Shown here one piece after another: positions 7,454 to 17,097 of a DNA stretch of 64,000 nt. The DNA is from Alteromonas oceanisediminis (GTDB taxonomy: Bacteria; Pseudomonadota; Gammaproteobacteria; Enterobacterales; Alteromonadaceae): contig NZ_JAHCTA010000005.1 of the NCBI RefSeq assembly GCF_018474025.1, positions 248,001 through 312,000 of the forward strand, written 5' to 3'. The notes below the pieces were generated by a model. That model searched no databases. It was not told where the DNA came from and was given only the letters and a program-made list of their open reading frames with translations. The position numbers and the translations under genes are program-made. Every line of letters starts with the position of its first letter. Position 1 is the stretch's first letter.

Positions 7454-10400
7454 AGTTACTCTGTGCGTTACTGTTGATTTTACTACTGGGATTTCCACGT
7501 GCCGCTGAGGCAGCCGAATGCAGCTATATCTATCCCGATCCGGCGGCGTCTTATGCCGTCAACGGCATACTCACCAGTAAGTATAATGCTAAGATTATTG
7601 GTAGCGACGGCGTTTTAACCTTTAACACCATCACCGATTCCTCTGGCGGTACAAGCTGTGATACCCAGCCCTGTCAGGCAGGCCCGACGAATAGCGCCAA
7701 CGCGACGCTGGCCAGCTTCTTAGCAAGCCGTTCCACTCGCGATGTCACGGTGCCTACCAATGGCAACCGCTCACTGGGTGCGGGCGAGTATGATCAAGTC
7801 AACATTGAGCAAAGTGGCCAGTTAACGCTCACGGGTGTGAACCAGGAATACCGCATCAAGAAACTGCATGTGAAGTTTAATGCTACGGTGATTTTAAGTG
7901 CTGGCTCATACTGGATTGAGGAACTTGTCGTCGAACAAGGAGGCAAAGTACAACCTGAAGCGAACGCGCTAACCACGGTATTTGCCCAACGCGTTCATGC
8001 CAAGTTTGAGTCCTCATTAAATCGTAGCGGCGATACCGAACAATTCGTACTGATAGCGTATGATAGTTTAATTGCTGAGCAGTCATCAGTCACGAACGGT
8101 TTTGTGTATGCTCAAAATTCAGTCAACATGAAATTTCAAAGTCGTATTGTCGGCGGCGTGAACACGGCGAATCTCAACATGGAATCTGAGGCCCGCATTG
8201 TCGGCGCGCCAAATGCCCTTGTTTCGGCTGATTTTGGCGGCGTGTGTACCAATACGACACCGCTTCCTGATCCAATCGGTCACTGGCCGATAGATGTCTG
8301 TGCGCTTACTGGCTTGCCCGATGATGTGCTGGATATCGTGGGTGGAAATCATGGTCGTTCATCCAATGGCGCCTCGATAGAGTTTGATGGGCGATATTGT
8401 CAGGCGGGTCGTTTTCAGGGAACGGGAGATATTATTACCATCCCGCATACCGATGATTATTTTCTCGATCAGGGCGCCATCTCGTTTTGGTTTAACGTAC
8501 CCGACCTCAATTTTTCCAATCGCAGCAGTGCGGGTGGTATGGGGATCCTGTCTAAAGACGCTAATGGCACCGGCGCGGGAGGACACCTCACTTTCTGGGT
8601 TGGCGCAGACGGCTCATTGCGCGCCCGCCATCAGGGCACCAATCAAAGCGCCACCGTGCGCATCAATAATGTCATTAGTGAAAACACTTGGCATCACGTT
8701 GCTTACACCTGGGGACCACAGGGCATGTACCTTTACGTTAACGCGGGTACGCCGGGTTCAAATACCGGGTTTACCAGTGGACTGGGTCGTAGCCGTGAAC
8801 CCATTGTACTCGGTGGAAACGCATGGACGAGTTCTGAAAACAGCTCTCCCAGCAGCGAATTAACCGATTTGTTCAAAGGGCAGATTGATGACCTGAAACT
8901 TTTTGATCAATCGCTGAATAGCAATCAGGTCGCCACGCTATACGGACTGACAGAAGATACTTGCACCGAATGTGTCACTGAGCCGGTATTGACAGCACAT
9001 TGGCCGTTGGATCTGTGTTCGGTGACGGGCGCGGATGGCGAAATTGTCGATATTGTTGCAAACTCAAATGGCACTACGCTAGGGAACGTCAAAGCCATCA
9101 ACGATGGCATTCGCTGTCAGGCGGGCCGCTTTGGTGGCAATGGCGGTCATTTGAACATTCCACATACTGAAGCGATGGCGCTGCGCACGGGCTCGATCTC
9201 TTTCTGGGTGAAAGCACCGCGATACAATGTTTCGAACGCGCGAGATCTAGGTGGAATGGGGCTTATTAGCAAAGACTCTTCAGGAACTGACGATGGTGGT
9301 CAGTTTACCATTTGGGTTGATACCGCCGGTACGGTTCGCGTTAGGCATGAAGACAACCGCAACGAATACTTTGTGACCGCGCAGACGTCCGACCGACTCA
9401 AGAGCGATGTCTGGCATCATGTGGTGTACAGTTTTGGTCGCGAGCATATGCGTTTATTTATCGATGGCGATTTGAGTCAGGTTAATACCGCGTTTAGCGG
9501 TGGTATCGCCGACAACATTGAGCCCTTGATCGTCGGTGCTACAGCCCGTTTATCGGGTGACGGCGAATCGACACTCACGCAACTAAGAGATTTTTTTGGC
9601 GGAGAAATAGACGATATTCGGTTATTCGAACATGAGCTAGCCGCTGCAGATGTTGAAGCGCTATTTGATTCTTCTGACTATAGCTGTACAAATTGCACAG
9701 GTAATCGACCGGTCGCGTTTTATCAGTTCGAGCAAGAGGAATATACCGGTACAGGGCAGGTGGTCGACTCTTCTGCCAATGCGTTCGATGGAGACCCGGT
9801 CGGAAACGCACAACCACTTTTGCCAGATAATCCGGTTTCGTGCCGCGCGCTGGATATTCCCCGCAACGTGACCGTTGAAGAAATCGATGCCGTGAATACC
9901 AAAATCAACATTAATCAGATCGGCGGGCGAGGTACGATTTCTTTTTGGTATCGCAGCACCAATGCATGGAAGGGCGGCGGCAATCGTCAGCTTTTCGACG
10001 CATCCAGATTGGCAAACCCGCCACGGCGGAATAATGGTCAGGATCGGTATTTCTTCCTTACCCTGCGTAATGATGGTCGTTTGCGGTTTGGCATGGAAGA
10101 TAATCGAGATGGCGACTTTCAGTTAACCTCTGATGCCAGCAATATTGCTGCAAACACGTGGGCACACATTGCTCTGGCATGGGACTTGGTTAATGATACC
10201 GCTCGCGTTTTTGTAAACGGCAATGAGCTTGATTTTTCGTTGCGCAGCACAATTCGAACGAGTCAGATTGCCGGGCTGGGTGAGCTATTTTTTGGGGATA
10301 TTGGCAATACTTATATCATCGCGGGTGGCACCGATAACTCGGTGTACGGTCAAATTGATGACGTGCGTATTTATAACTTTAGTCAGACTCGGCAACAAGT

Positions 10401-12510
10401 TCTGGAGGACATCAACGATGTGACTCCCTGTTCAGCGGTGGACCATTATCAAATTATTCACCCTGAACAAGTCCTTACGTGTTCGGTCGCAGAGGTGACT
10501 ATAAAAGCGTGCGCTAATGCGGCTTGCAGTGAAACTGCTGGCGATCCCTCTACGATTCGATTATCACCTACTGGATGGGAAGGTGGGGATAATGTGACCT
10601 TTACCGGCAGTACACAAGTCAGCTTGGCACAGGCTTCCGTGGGGCAGACGACTATTGGCCTGGCGAACGCGTCGCCGAGCGCACCGGTGAGGTGTGTTCC
10701 TGACTGTACCATCGATTTCGTGGACGCCGGGTTTGAGTTTTTTGATAGCGCTACGCCAAGTTCTTCCGTCTTGCCAGATGTGATTGCCGAGAGTGATCTG
10801 GGGCGTGTCGGCATCAGGGCTATCCAAAGTGTCGGTGGCGAGTGCAGTCCGTTGCTGACCGGTGCAGAAAGTATCGACCTGAGTTTTGATTGTGTTACCG
10901 AGTCCGATGCGTCCTATTCCACAGACCAATGTACCGCCCCCTTTGCGGGAATTCCGGTTTCTGGAGATGGTAGCGGCGTAACAACCGGTCCGCTTAACCT
11001 GACATTTAATGGTGCAGGTGAGGCATCGCTGAGTGGTTTTCAATACGCCGATGCAGGACGCGTCGCGCTGGTCGTATCAGACGTGATAGACGGTAAGACG
11101 ATTTCTTCTGGTCGCGCTTTTCTCGACAGCGTGCCAGCGCGCTTATTGCTCAGCTCAGAGAGCAGTGATCCGCAGGTTGCCGGCGAAATCTTTCCGCAGG
11201 TTGCCGGCGAAACCTTTGCGCTAACCGTCGAGGCATTAGGGCAAAATGGAACCCGTTTACCAGGTTACCAACCGGCCAATCTGCACATGTCCGTGCAACG
11301 TGTTGAGCCAGCATCTTCAACCGTTGAAAGTGGCTTGCGGGTGAGTGACACGCATTTACTCAACAGTAGCAGTGGCATCGCGTTCAAAGCCGTGAGAGAT
11401 CTTACATTTGATCAGGGTCGTTACCGCTATGCGTCGGCCTACTTTGAAGAAGTGGGTTCCATACGCTGGGATGCCGAAGACCCAAGTTATTTAGGCACGT
11501 TGGTTGAAGCCGATGCAGTCACACTAGGGCGTTTTATACCGGCCTACTTTGATGTTAGCAATGCGCAGGCAGGCACATTGGCGCACGGTTGCTCAAGCAG
11601 CTTTACCTATATTGGCCAACCTTTTGACTATGCATTAGGTCAAGAGCCTTCTGTGACGGTAACCGCCTACAATGCGCTTGGCACCATTACCGCAAATTAT
11701 GCTGATACCTCATGGCGACTATCACCTCAAAATGCGCATGCCAGTTTTGCTGACAGCTCAGGCTATACCGGCAACGCCAGTGTCACGCAGTTAGGTACCA
11801 CAACCCTGCAAGGGCAAGAGGTATTTGACGGTCAAGCCAGTGTCAGATTAACCAATGTTGAATTTACCTACGACAAAACGGCTCTACCGGTTGCACCTTT
11901 TGACGCCTCTATCGCACTCACACTTAACGCCGACTATTTAACTGATTCTGATGGCGTGTGTTACCAAAGTGCTTATCCGGGGGCGTGCGAGTCTTTTGAT
12001 GTGGGCAACGCAACGGGCACAGAGCAACGTTATGGGCGCTTGGCGCTGACCAACAGCTATGCCCCGGAAACGGAGACCATCATGTTACCCCTATCCGCCG
12101 AATACTTTGCTGCGGGGGGATGGCGAGTCAATGCACAAGACAATTGCACAAGCATTGGGTTGACTGAAGCCGCGGGTGACATTGTGGTTAGGAATGCTTC
12201 TGCAGGCCACAATGAACAGGATATTACAGGGTTACTCAGCCCAACGTCGTCATCAGGCGTTCTGCAAAATGGCTTATCAGACGCCAACGATCTTTTGCTA
12301 GGGCCTCCGCTGAATAGTGCCGGTGAAGGCGTGCGCGGGAGCGTAGAGGTGTCGTTGTCACCGGTGAATAATCCGCCTTGGGCAGCCTACTTGAATATCG
12401 ACTGGAACCAAGACGGAAGCATCGATAACAATGATACTCCGGTTGGGATCGCCACTTTCGGGATTTTCAGAGGAAATGATCGTACAATTCACTGGCGCGA
12501 GGTGTTTTAA
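7450..12510 (+). CDS. mshQ: Large secreted MSHA protein MshQ with three LamG-like domains
   Basis: Exported 1686-aa protein closing the MSHA operon. The signal peptide is MKLLCALLLILLLGFPRAAEA. Residues about 30-275 are a repetitive beta-rich region. Three LamG/concanavalin-like domains follow, at about 277-515, 516-755 and 756-990; the first two are close repeats (HWPIDVC../HWPLDLC.., CQAGRF, SISFWV, DDL/DDI-F). The C-terminal part (about 1080-1680) resembles the DUF6701 region of MshQ proteins and ends with a calcium-loop-like DWNQDGSIDNND. An 8-residue tandem duplication sits at residues 1241-1256. ATG 7450 overlaps the mshP stop. LamG folds suggest glycan or surface binding, so it may be the adhesive tip of the pilus; this role is inferred. 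Confidence 0.87.
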   Translation: MKLLCALLLILLLGFPRAAEAAECSYIYPDPAASYAVNGILTSKYNAKIIGSDGVLTFNTITDSSGGTSCDTQPCQAGPTNSANATLASFLASRSTRDVTVPTNGNRSLGAGEYDQVNIEQSGQLTLTGVNQEYRIKKLHVKFNATVILSAGSYWIEELVVEQGGKVQPEANALTTVFAQRVHAKFESSLNRSGDTEQFVLIAYDSLIAEQSSVTNGFVYAQNSVNMKFQSRIVGGVNTANLNMESEARIVGAPNALVSADFGGVCTNTTPLPDPIGHWPIDVCALTGLPDDVLDIVGGNHGRSSNGASIEFDGRYCQAGRFQGTGDIITIPHTDDYFLDQGAISFWFNVPDLNFSNRSSAGGMGILSKDANGTGAGGHLTFWVGADGSLRARHQGTNQSATVRINNVISENTWHHVAYTWGPQGMYLYVNAGTPGSNTGFTSGLGRSREPIVLGGNAWTSSENSSPSSELTDLFKGQIDDLKLFDQSLNSNQVATLYGLTEDTCTECVTEPVLTAHWPLDLCSVTGADGEIVDIVANSNGTTLGNVKAINDGIRCQAGRFGGNGGHLNIPHTEAMALRTGSISFWVKAPRYNVSNARDLGGMGLISKDSSGTDDGGQFTIWVDTAGTVRVRHEDNRNEYFVTAQTSDRLKSDVWHHVVYSFGREHMRLFIDGDLSQVNTAFSGGIADNIEPLIVGATARLSGDGESTLTQLRDFFGGEIDDIRLFEHELAAADVEALFDSSDYSCTNCTGNRPVAFYQFEQEEYTGTGQVVDSSANAFDGDPVGNAQPLLPDNPVSCRALDIPRNVTVEEIDAVNTKININQIGGRGTISFWYRSTNAWKGGGNRQLFDASRLANPPRRNNGQDRYFFLTLRNDGRLRFGMEDNRDGDFQLTSDASNIAANTWAHIALAWDLVNDTARVFVNGNELDFSLRSTIRTSQIAGLGELFFGDIGNTYIIAGGTDNSVYGQIDDVRIYNFSQTRQQVLEDINDVTPCSAVDHYQIIHPEQVLTCSVAEVTIKACANAACSETAGDPSTIRLSPTGWEGGDNVTFTGSTQVSLAQASVGQTTIGLANASPSAPVRCVPDCTIDFVDAGFEFFDSATPSSSVLPDVIAESDLGRVGIRAIQSVGGECSPLLTGAESIDLSFDCVTESDASYSTDQCTAPFAGIPVSGDGSGVTTGPLNLTFNGAGEASLSGFQYADAGRVALVVSDVIDGKTISSGRAFLDSVPARLLLSSESSDPQVAGEIFPQVAGETFALTVEALGQNGTRLPGYQPANLHMSVQRVEPASSTVESGLRVSDTHLLNSSSGIAFKAVRDLTFDQGRYRYASAYFEEVGSIRWDAEDPSYLGTLVEADAVTLGRFIPAYFDVSNAQAGTLAHGCSSSFTYIGQPFDYALGQEPSVTVTAYNALGTITANYADTSWRLSPQNAHASFADSSGYTGNASVTQLGTTTLQGQEVFDGQASVRLTNVEFTYDKTALPVAPFDASIALTLNADYLTDSDGVCYQSAYPGACESFDVGNATGTEQRYGRLALTNSYAPETETIMLPLSAEYFAAGGWRVNAQDNCTSIGLTEAAGDIVVRNASAGHNEQDITGLLSPTSSSGVLQNGLSDANDLLLGPPLNSAGEGVRGSVEVSLSPVNNPPWAAYLNIDWNQDGSIDNNDTPVGIATFGIFRGNDRTIHWREVF
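11170..11217 (+). repeat. 24-bp tandem duplication inside mshQ
   Basis: Two adjacent 24-base units (11170-11193 and 11194-11217) differ at one position and encode PQVAGEIF followed by PQVAGETF. The copy is in frame and adds 8 residues. The near identity suggests a recent slippage or duplication event. Confidence 0.9.
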
Positions 12511-12542
12511 CGCGCGTTGTTGCTTGCTGAAAAATGCGCTGA

Positions 12543-13670
<1,128 letters not shown>

Positions 13671-13677
13671 TGGTGTA

Positions 13678-13699
13678 GAGGCAGCCGTAGCGCTGCCTC
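13678..13699 (+). other. Hairpin between mreB and mreC
   Basis: GAGGCAGC (13678-13685) and GCTGCCTC (13692-13699) form a perfect 8-bp GC-rich stem with a 6-base loop. No T-run follows, so complete termination is unlikely. It may lower mreCD transcript levels relative to mreB or protect the mreB 3' end; this is inferred from position. Confidence 0.55.
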
Positions 13700-13708
13700 A
13701 TTCATAAT

Positions 13709-14548
13709 ATGCAGACCATTTTCACGCGAGGGCCCTCACTCAATAATCGACTAACGTTGGCGTTAGTACTGTCTGTCGGCTTGATATTGGTCGATCATAA
13801 GTTGAACGGCTTCGACGCCGCGCGTGTTTACCTCAATTCGTTCATGAGCCCCCTTCAATACGTGGCTAACCTGCCGAGTACCATGCTCAACTGGAGCGCA
13901 GAACGCGTTACTTCGCAACAGCAACTCATCTCTGAAAACGAATATCTGAGTGAGCAAATGCTATTGATGAGCGAACAGTTGCAACGCTTTCAGATGCTCA
14001 AAACTGAAAATCAGCGGTTACGCGCACTGCTCGACGCACCAATACGTGAAAACATCCGCAAAAAAGTTGCGCAATTAATGGCCGTGGACAATAACCCGTT
14101 CAGCCATCAGGTGGTGATCAATCGCGGCGCCAGCGACGACGTTTATGTATCGCAACCGGTGTTGGATGAGAGCGGGATTGTCGGGCAGGTCATGGAAGTG
14201 GGCTCTACCACAAGCCGAGTACTGTTACTCACCGATGTGACGCACGCACTGCCCGTGCGTTCAGGGCGAAATGGGATACAGTTTATTGTTGTCGGCAGTG
14301 GCGCATTGGATGAACTCTATGTTGAGCATGTGGCACACAGTGTTGACATTCAAGTGGGCGACATGCTGTTTTCATCCGGATTAGGCAACGTTTTTCCAGA
14401 AGGTTACCCTGTGGCACAGGTGAGCAGCGTTACGCGAGATGAGTCGCGTCCGTTTGCCGTGATTATTGCGACTCCAATGGCCAAGTTAGATCGCTTAAAG
14501 CATTTAATGCTGCTGTGGTCAGATAAAGAGGCAGTCGGTGATGAGTAA
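13709..14548 (+). CDS. mreC: Rod-shape protein MreC
   Basis: Periplasmic scaffold of the elongasome that links MreB to the wall synthases. One N-terminal membrane span (about residues 14-30, LALVLSVGLILVDHKL), then a coiled coil (about 60-110, rich in Glu/Gln/Leu heptads) and the beta-barrel MreC domain (about 115-270) with the conserved GxxxGLVGQV-like stretch (ESGIVGQVMEVG). Its length, 279 aa, is usual. The stop overlaps the mreD start region, supporting co-translation. Confidence 0.95.
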   Translation: MQTIFTRGPSLNNRLTLALVLSVGLILVDHKLNGFDAARVYLNSFMSPLQYVANLPSTMLNWSAERVTSQQQLISENEYLSEQMLLMSEQLQRFQMLKTENQRLRALLDAPIRENIRKKVAQLMAVDNNPFSHQVVINRGASDDVYVSQPVLDESGIVGQVMEVGSTTSRVLLLTDVTHALPVRSGRNGIQFIVVGSGALDELYVEHVAHSVDIQVGDMLFSSGLGNVFPEGYPVAQVSSVTRDESRPFAVIIATPMAKLDRLKHLMLLWSDKEAVGDE

Positions 14549-15017
14549 GCGTTATTCAATCGTGATATTCACTATCGTCGCCGCATTGGTTCTGCAAATC
14601 ATGCCCATGCCGATCCAAGCCGATTTGTATCGCCCTGATTGGGTCTTGCTGGTGCTGGCGTATTGGACTATGGCGTTACCCAATCGCGTCAACGTTGGGG
14701 TCGCATTTTTGTGCGGCTTAGCGATGGACATTCTGCTTGGTACAGCGCTGGGCGTGCATAGTTTTGCATTAAGCGTATCGGTGTACGTGTTAGCCGCCAA
14801 CTATCAGCGCTTACGTAACTATTCCGTGTGGCAACAAGCCATTGTGATTGCCTTGCTAGGCGCACTCTATCACCTGGTACTTTTCTGGCTGCAACATCTA
14901 CTGACGAGCATTTATTTTCAATTCGACTACTTATGGCCTGTGTTGTCATCAATGTTAATTTGGCCCTGGGTTTTTTGGTTACTACGCCGCACTCGCCGCC
15001 GTTTTAAGGTCTCTTAA
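14541..15017 (+). CDS. mreD: Rod-shape protein MreD
   Basis: Small integral membrane protein of the elongasome with five or six predicted hydrophobic segments across 158 residues. The RPDWVLLVLAYW motif near residue 32 is characteristic of MreD. ATG 14541 lies 8 bases before the end of mreC with AGAGG upstream; a GTG one codon earlier is an alternative. It is two bases from maf, continuing the tight operon. Confidence 0.93.
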   Translation: MSKRYSIVIFTIVAALVLQIMPMPIQADLYRPDWVLLVLAYWTMALPNRVNVGVAFLCGLAMDILLGTALGVHSFALSVSVYVLAANYQRLRNYSVWQQAIVIALLGALYHLVLFWLQHLLTSIYFQFDYLWPVLSSMLIWPWVFWLLRRTRRRFKVS

Positions 15018-15019
15018 AC

Positions 15020-15634
15020 ATGAGTGAACAGTATGCTGCAGCACACGCAACACAACGTCCTCTGGTTCTGGCTTCTCAATCGCCGCGCCGAGCGGAATTT
15101 TTGCAACTCATGCAATTTCAATTTACCACCATCAGCGCCAACATTGATGAGCGTATCGGTTTACATGAATCACCTGAAGATGCCGTGGCGAGACTGGCTC
15201 GTGAGAAAGCACGCGCAGTAAGTGCTGTACTCACCGAGGCGCAAAGAGCCGAGTCTGTCGTACTGGCGTCAGACACCATCGTGGTGATCGATGAATCTGT
15301 ATTGGGCAAACCAACCGACTTTGATGATTATTGTGCAACACTCAAACGGCTCAGTGGCCGAACTCATCGAGTAATGACCAGCGTGTGTGCGACAAGTGCA
15401 GAGGTGGAAAAAACAATGACGCTGACAACACGGGTTACCTTTTGTGAGCTAACAACCAAGGACATACAGCGCTACTGGCAAACGAAAGAGCCGATGGATA
15501 AAGCCGGCGGATACGGCATTCAGGGGATCGGCGGCCAGTTTGTCGAGAGCATCAAGGGCAGTTACAGTGCTGTCGTGGGCTTGCCCATGGTTGAAACCCG
15601 CCGTTTGCTGAATGAATTTGGAGTGTATGCATGA
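15020..15634 (+). CDS. maf: Maf-family nucleoside triphosphate pyrophosphatase (YhdE-like)
   Basis: House-cleaning pyrophosphatase; YhdE-type Maf proteins hydrolyse dTTP, UTP and modified pyrimidine nucleotides. Visible motifs are the N-terminal LASQSPRRAEFL phosphate-binding loop, the ASDTIVV catalytic Asp segment, the LSGRTHRVMT box and the C-terminal GYGIQG stretch. The mreBCD-maf-rng order is widely conserved in gammaproteobacteria and points to the YhdE rather than the YceF branch. The stop overlaps rng by four bases (ATGA). Confidence 0.93.
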   Translation: MSEQYAAAHATQRPLVLASQSPRRAEFLQLMQFQFTTISANIDERIGLHESPEDAVARLAREKARAVSAVLTEAQRAESVVLASDTIVVIDESVLGKPTDFDDYCATLKRLSGRTHRVMTSVCATSAEVEKTMTLTTRVTFCELTTKDIQRYWQTKEPMDKAGGYGIQGIGGQFVESIKGSYSAVVGLPMVETRRLLNEFGVYA

Positions 15635-17097
15635 GCGCCGAGTTACTCATCAATGTCTCACCGTCTGAGTCCCGAGTGGCGTTGATCGAGAATGGAATTT
15701 TGCAGGAAATCCACGTTGAGCGGCACACTAAGCGCGGTATCGTGGGTAACATTTATCGCGGTAAAGTCAGCCGGGTATTGCCCGGTATGCAGGCAGCGTT
15801 TGTGGATATTGGTTTTGAGAAAGCCGCTTTTCTGCACGCGTCTGATATCGTCATACACAACGAAGTGGTCGACGAAGTGGCCGCGAGCAATATCACCAAG
15901 CAAGATATCCGGGAGTTAGTGCGTGATGGGCAGGATATCGTGGTGCAGGTGGTTAAAGATCCGATTGGTACGAAAGGCGCTCGCTTAACCACTGACATTA
16001 CCATTCCGTCTCGCTATCTGGTGTTTATGCCCAGCGTTACTCACGTTGGCGTTTCACAGCGCATTGAAGAGGAAGCAGAACGCGAGCGCCTGAAAAATCT
16101 GGTCAAGGAATTTTGCGACGAAGATGGCGGCTTTATATTGCGTACCGCCGCGGAAGGTGTGAGCGAAACGGAATTGATCCAGGATGCAGAGTTTTTACGC
16201 CGCCTATGGTCTAAGATCCAACTGCGTATGAAGCGTAAAAAATCGCACGTATTGTATGAAGACCTACCCTTGGCGCGGCGCGTGTTACGAGACTTTGTCG
16301 GTACCGAAATTGATCGCGTTAGGATCGACTCCAATCTGACTTTTCAGGAACTGAATCAGTTCACCAAAGAATACGTACCTGAGCTGAACCGAAAGCTTGA
16401 ATACTATCAGGGTGAGCGGCCGATTTTTGATTTGTACGACGTAGAAAATGAAACGCAGCGTGCGCTCGACAGACGCGTCAACCTCAAATCCGGCGGTTAT
16501 TTGATCATCGATCAAACCGAAGCGATGACGACCATCGACATCAATACCGGGGCCTTTGTGGGTCATCGCAATCTCGAAGAAACCATTTTTAATACTAATA
16601 TCGAAGCAACACAAGCGATTGCTCGTCAGTTACGTTTGCGCAATTTGGGTGGAATGATCCTGATTGATTTCATCGATATGGTTGAACCTGACCACAGAAG
16701 ACGTGTCTTACATTCACTCGAATTGGCGATGGGCAAAGACAGAGCAAAAAGCAATATTCATGGATTTACGGCGCTTGGCTTAATTGAGATGACGCGTAAA
16801 CGCACGCGTGAAAGTCTGGAACATGTGTTGTGTGGTGAGTGCCCCGTGTGCAAGGGGCGTGGCTCAATCAAAACGGTTGAAACCATTTGCTTTGAAGTGA
16901 TGCGTGAAATTGTGCGTGTAAATCGAGCCTATGATGCCGACAAATTTGTGGTCTACGCGGCCCCTGCTGTCGCTGAAGCACTGATGGGAGAGGAATCGCA
17001 TATGCTGGCCGAACTGGAAGTCTTCGTGTCGCGACAGATTACCGTGCAGGCGGAGCCGCTTTACAATCAGGATAATTTTGACGTGGTAATGATGTGA
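15631..17097 (+). CDS. rng: Ribonuclease G
   Basis: Endoribonuclease that matures the 5' end of 16S rRNA and turns over some mRNAs. The S1 domain is at about residues 38-125. The catalytic DNase I-like domain has the two metal-binding aspartates at D303 (TIDINTGAF) and D346 (LIDFIDM), the same numbers as in RNase E. The zinc link CPVC is at C404 and C407. At 488 aa it lacks the long RNase E scaffold tail, which identifies it as RNase G. It overlaps maf and yhdP by four bases at each end. Confidence 0.97.
   Translation: MSAELLINVSPSESRVALIENGILQEIHVERHTKRGIVGNIYRGKVSRVLPGMQAAFVDIGFEKAAFLHASDIVIHNEVVDEVAASNITKQDIRELVRDGQDIVVQVVKDPIGTKGARLTTDITIPSRYLVFMPSVTHVGVSQRIEEEAERERLKNLVKEFCDEDGGFILRTAAEGVSETELIQDAEFLRRLWSKIQLRMKRKKSHVLYEDLPLARRVLRDFVGTEIDRVRIDSNLTFQELNQFTKEYVPELNRKLEYYQGERPIFDLYDVENETQRALDRRVNLKSGGYLIIDQTEAMTTIDINTGAFVGHRNLEETIFNTNIEATQAIARQLRLRNLGGMILIDFIDMVEPDHRRRVLHSLELAMGKDRAKSNIHGFTALGLIEMTRKRTRESLEHVLCGECPVCKGRGSIKTVETICFEVMREIVRVNRAYDADKFVVYAAPAVAEALMGEESHMLAELEVFVSRQITVQAEPLYNQDNFDVVMM

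Noticed and set aside
10564-11043. 159-codon minus-strand frame inside mshQ
   Set aside because: It lies wholly opposite a well-supported coding region, has no ribosome site and no recognisable domain.
27-12510. MSHA locus as a possible novel secretion system
   Set aside because: Gene order and families match known MSHA pilus loci; only the regulatory details look unusual.
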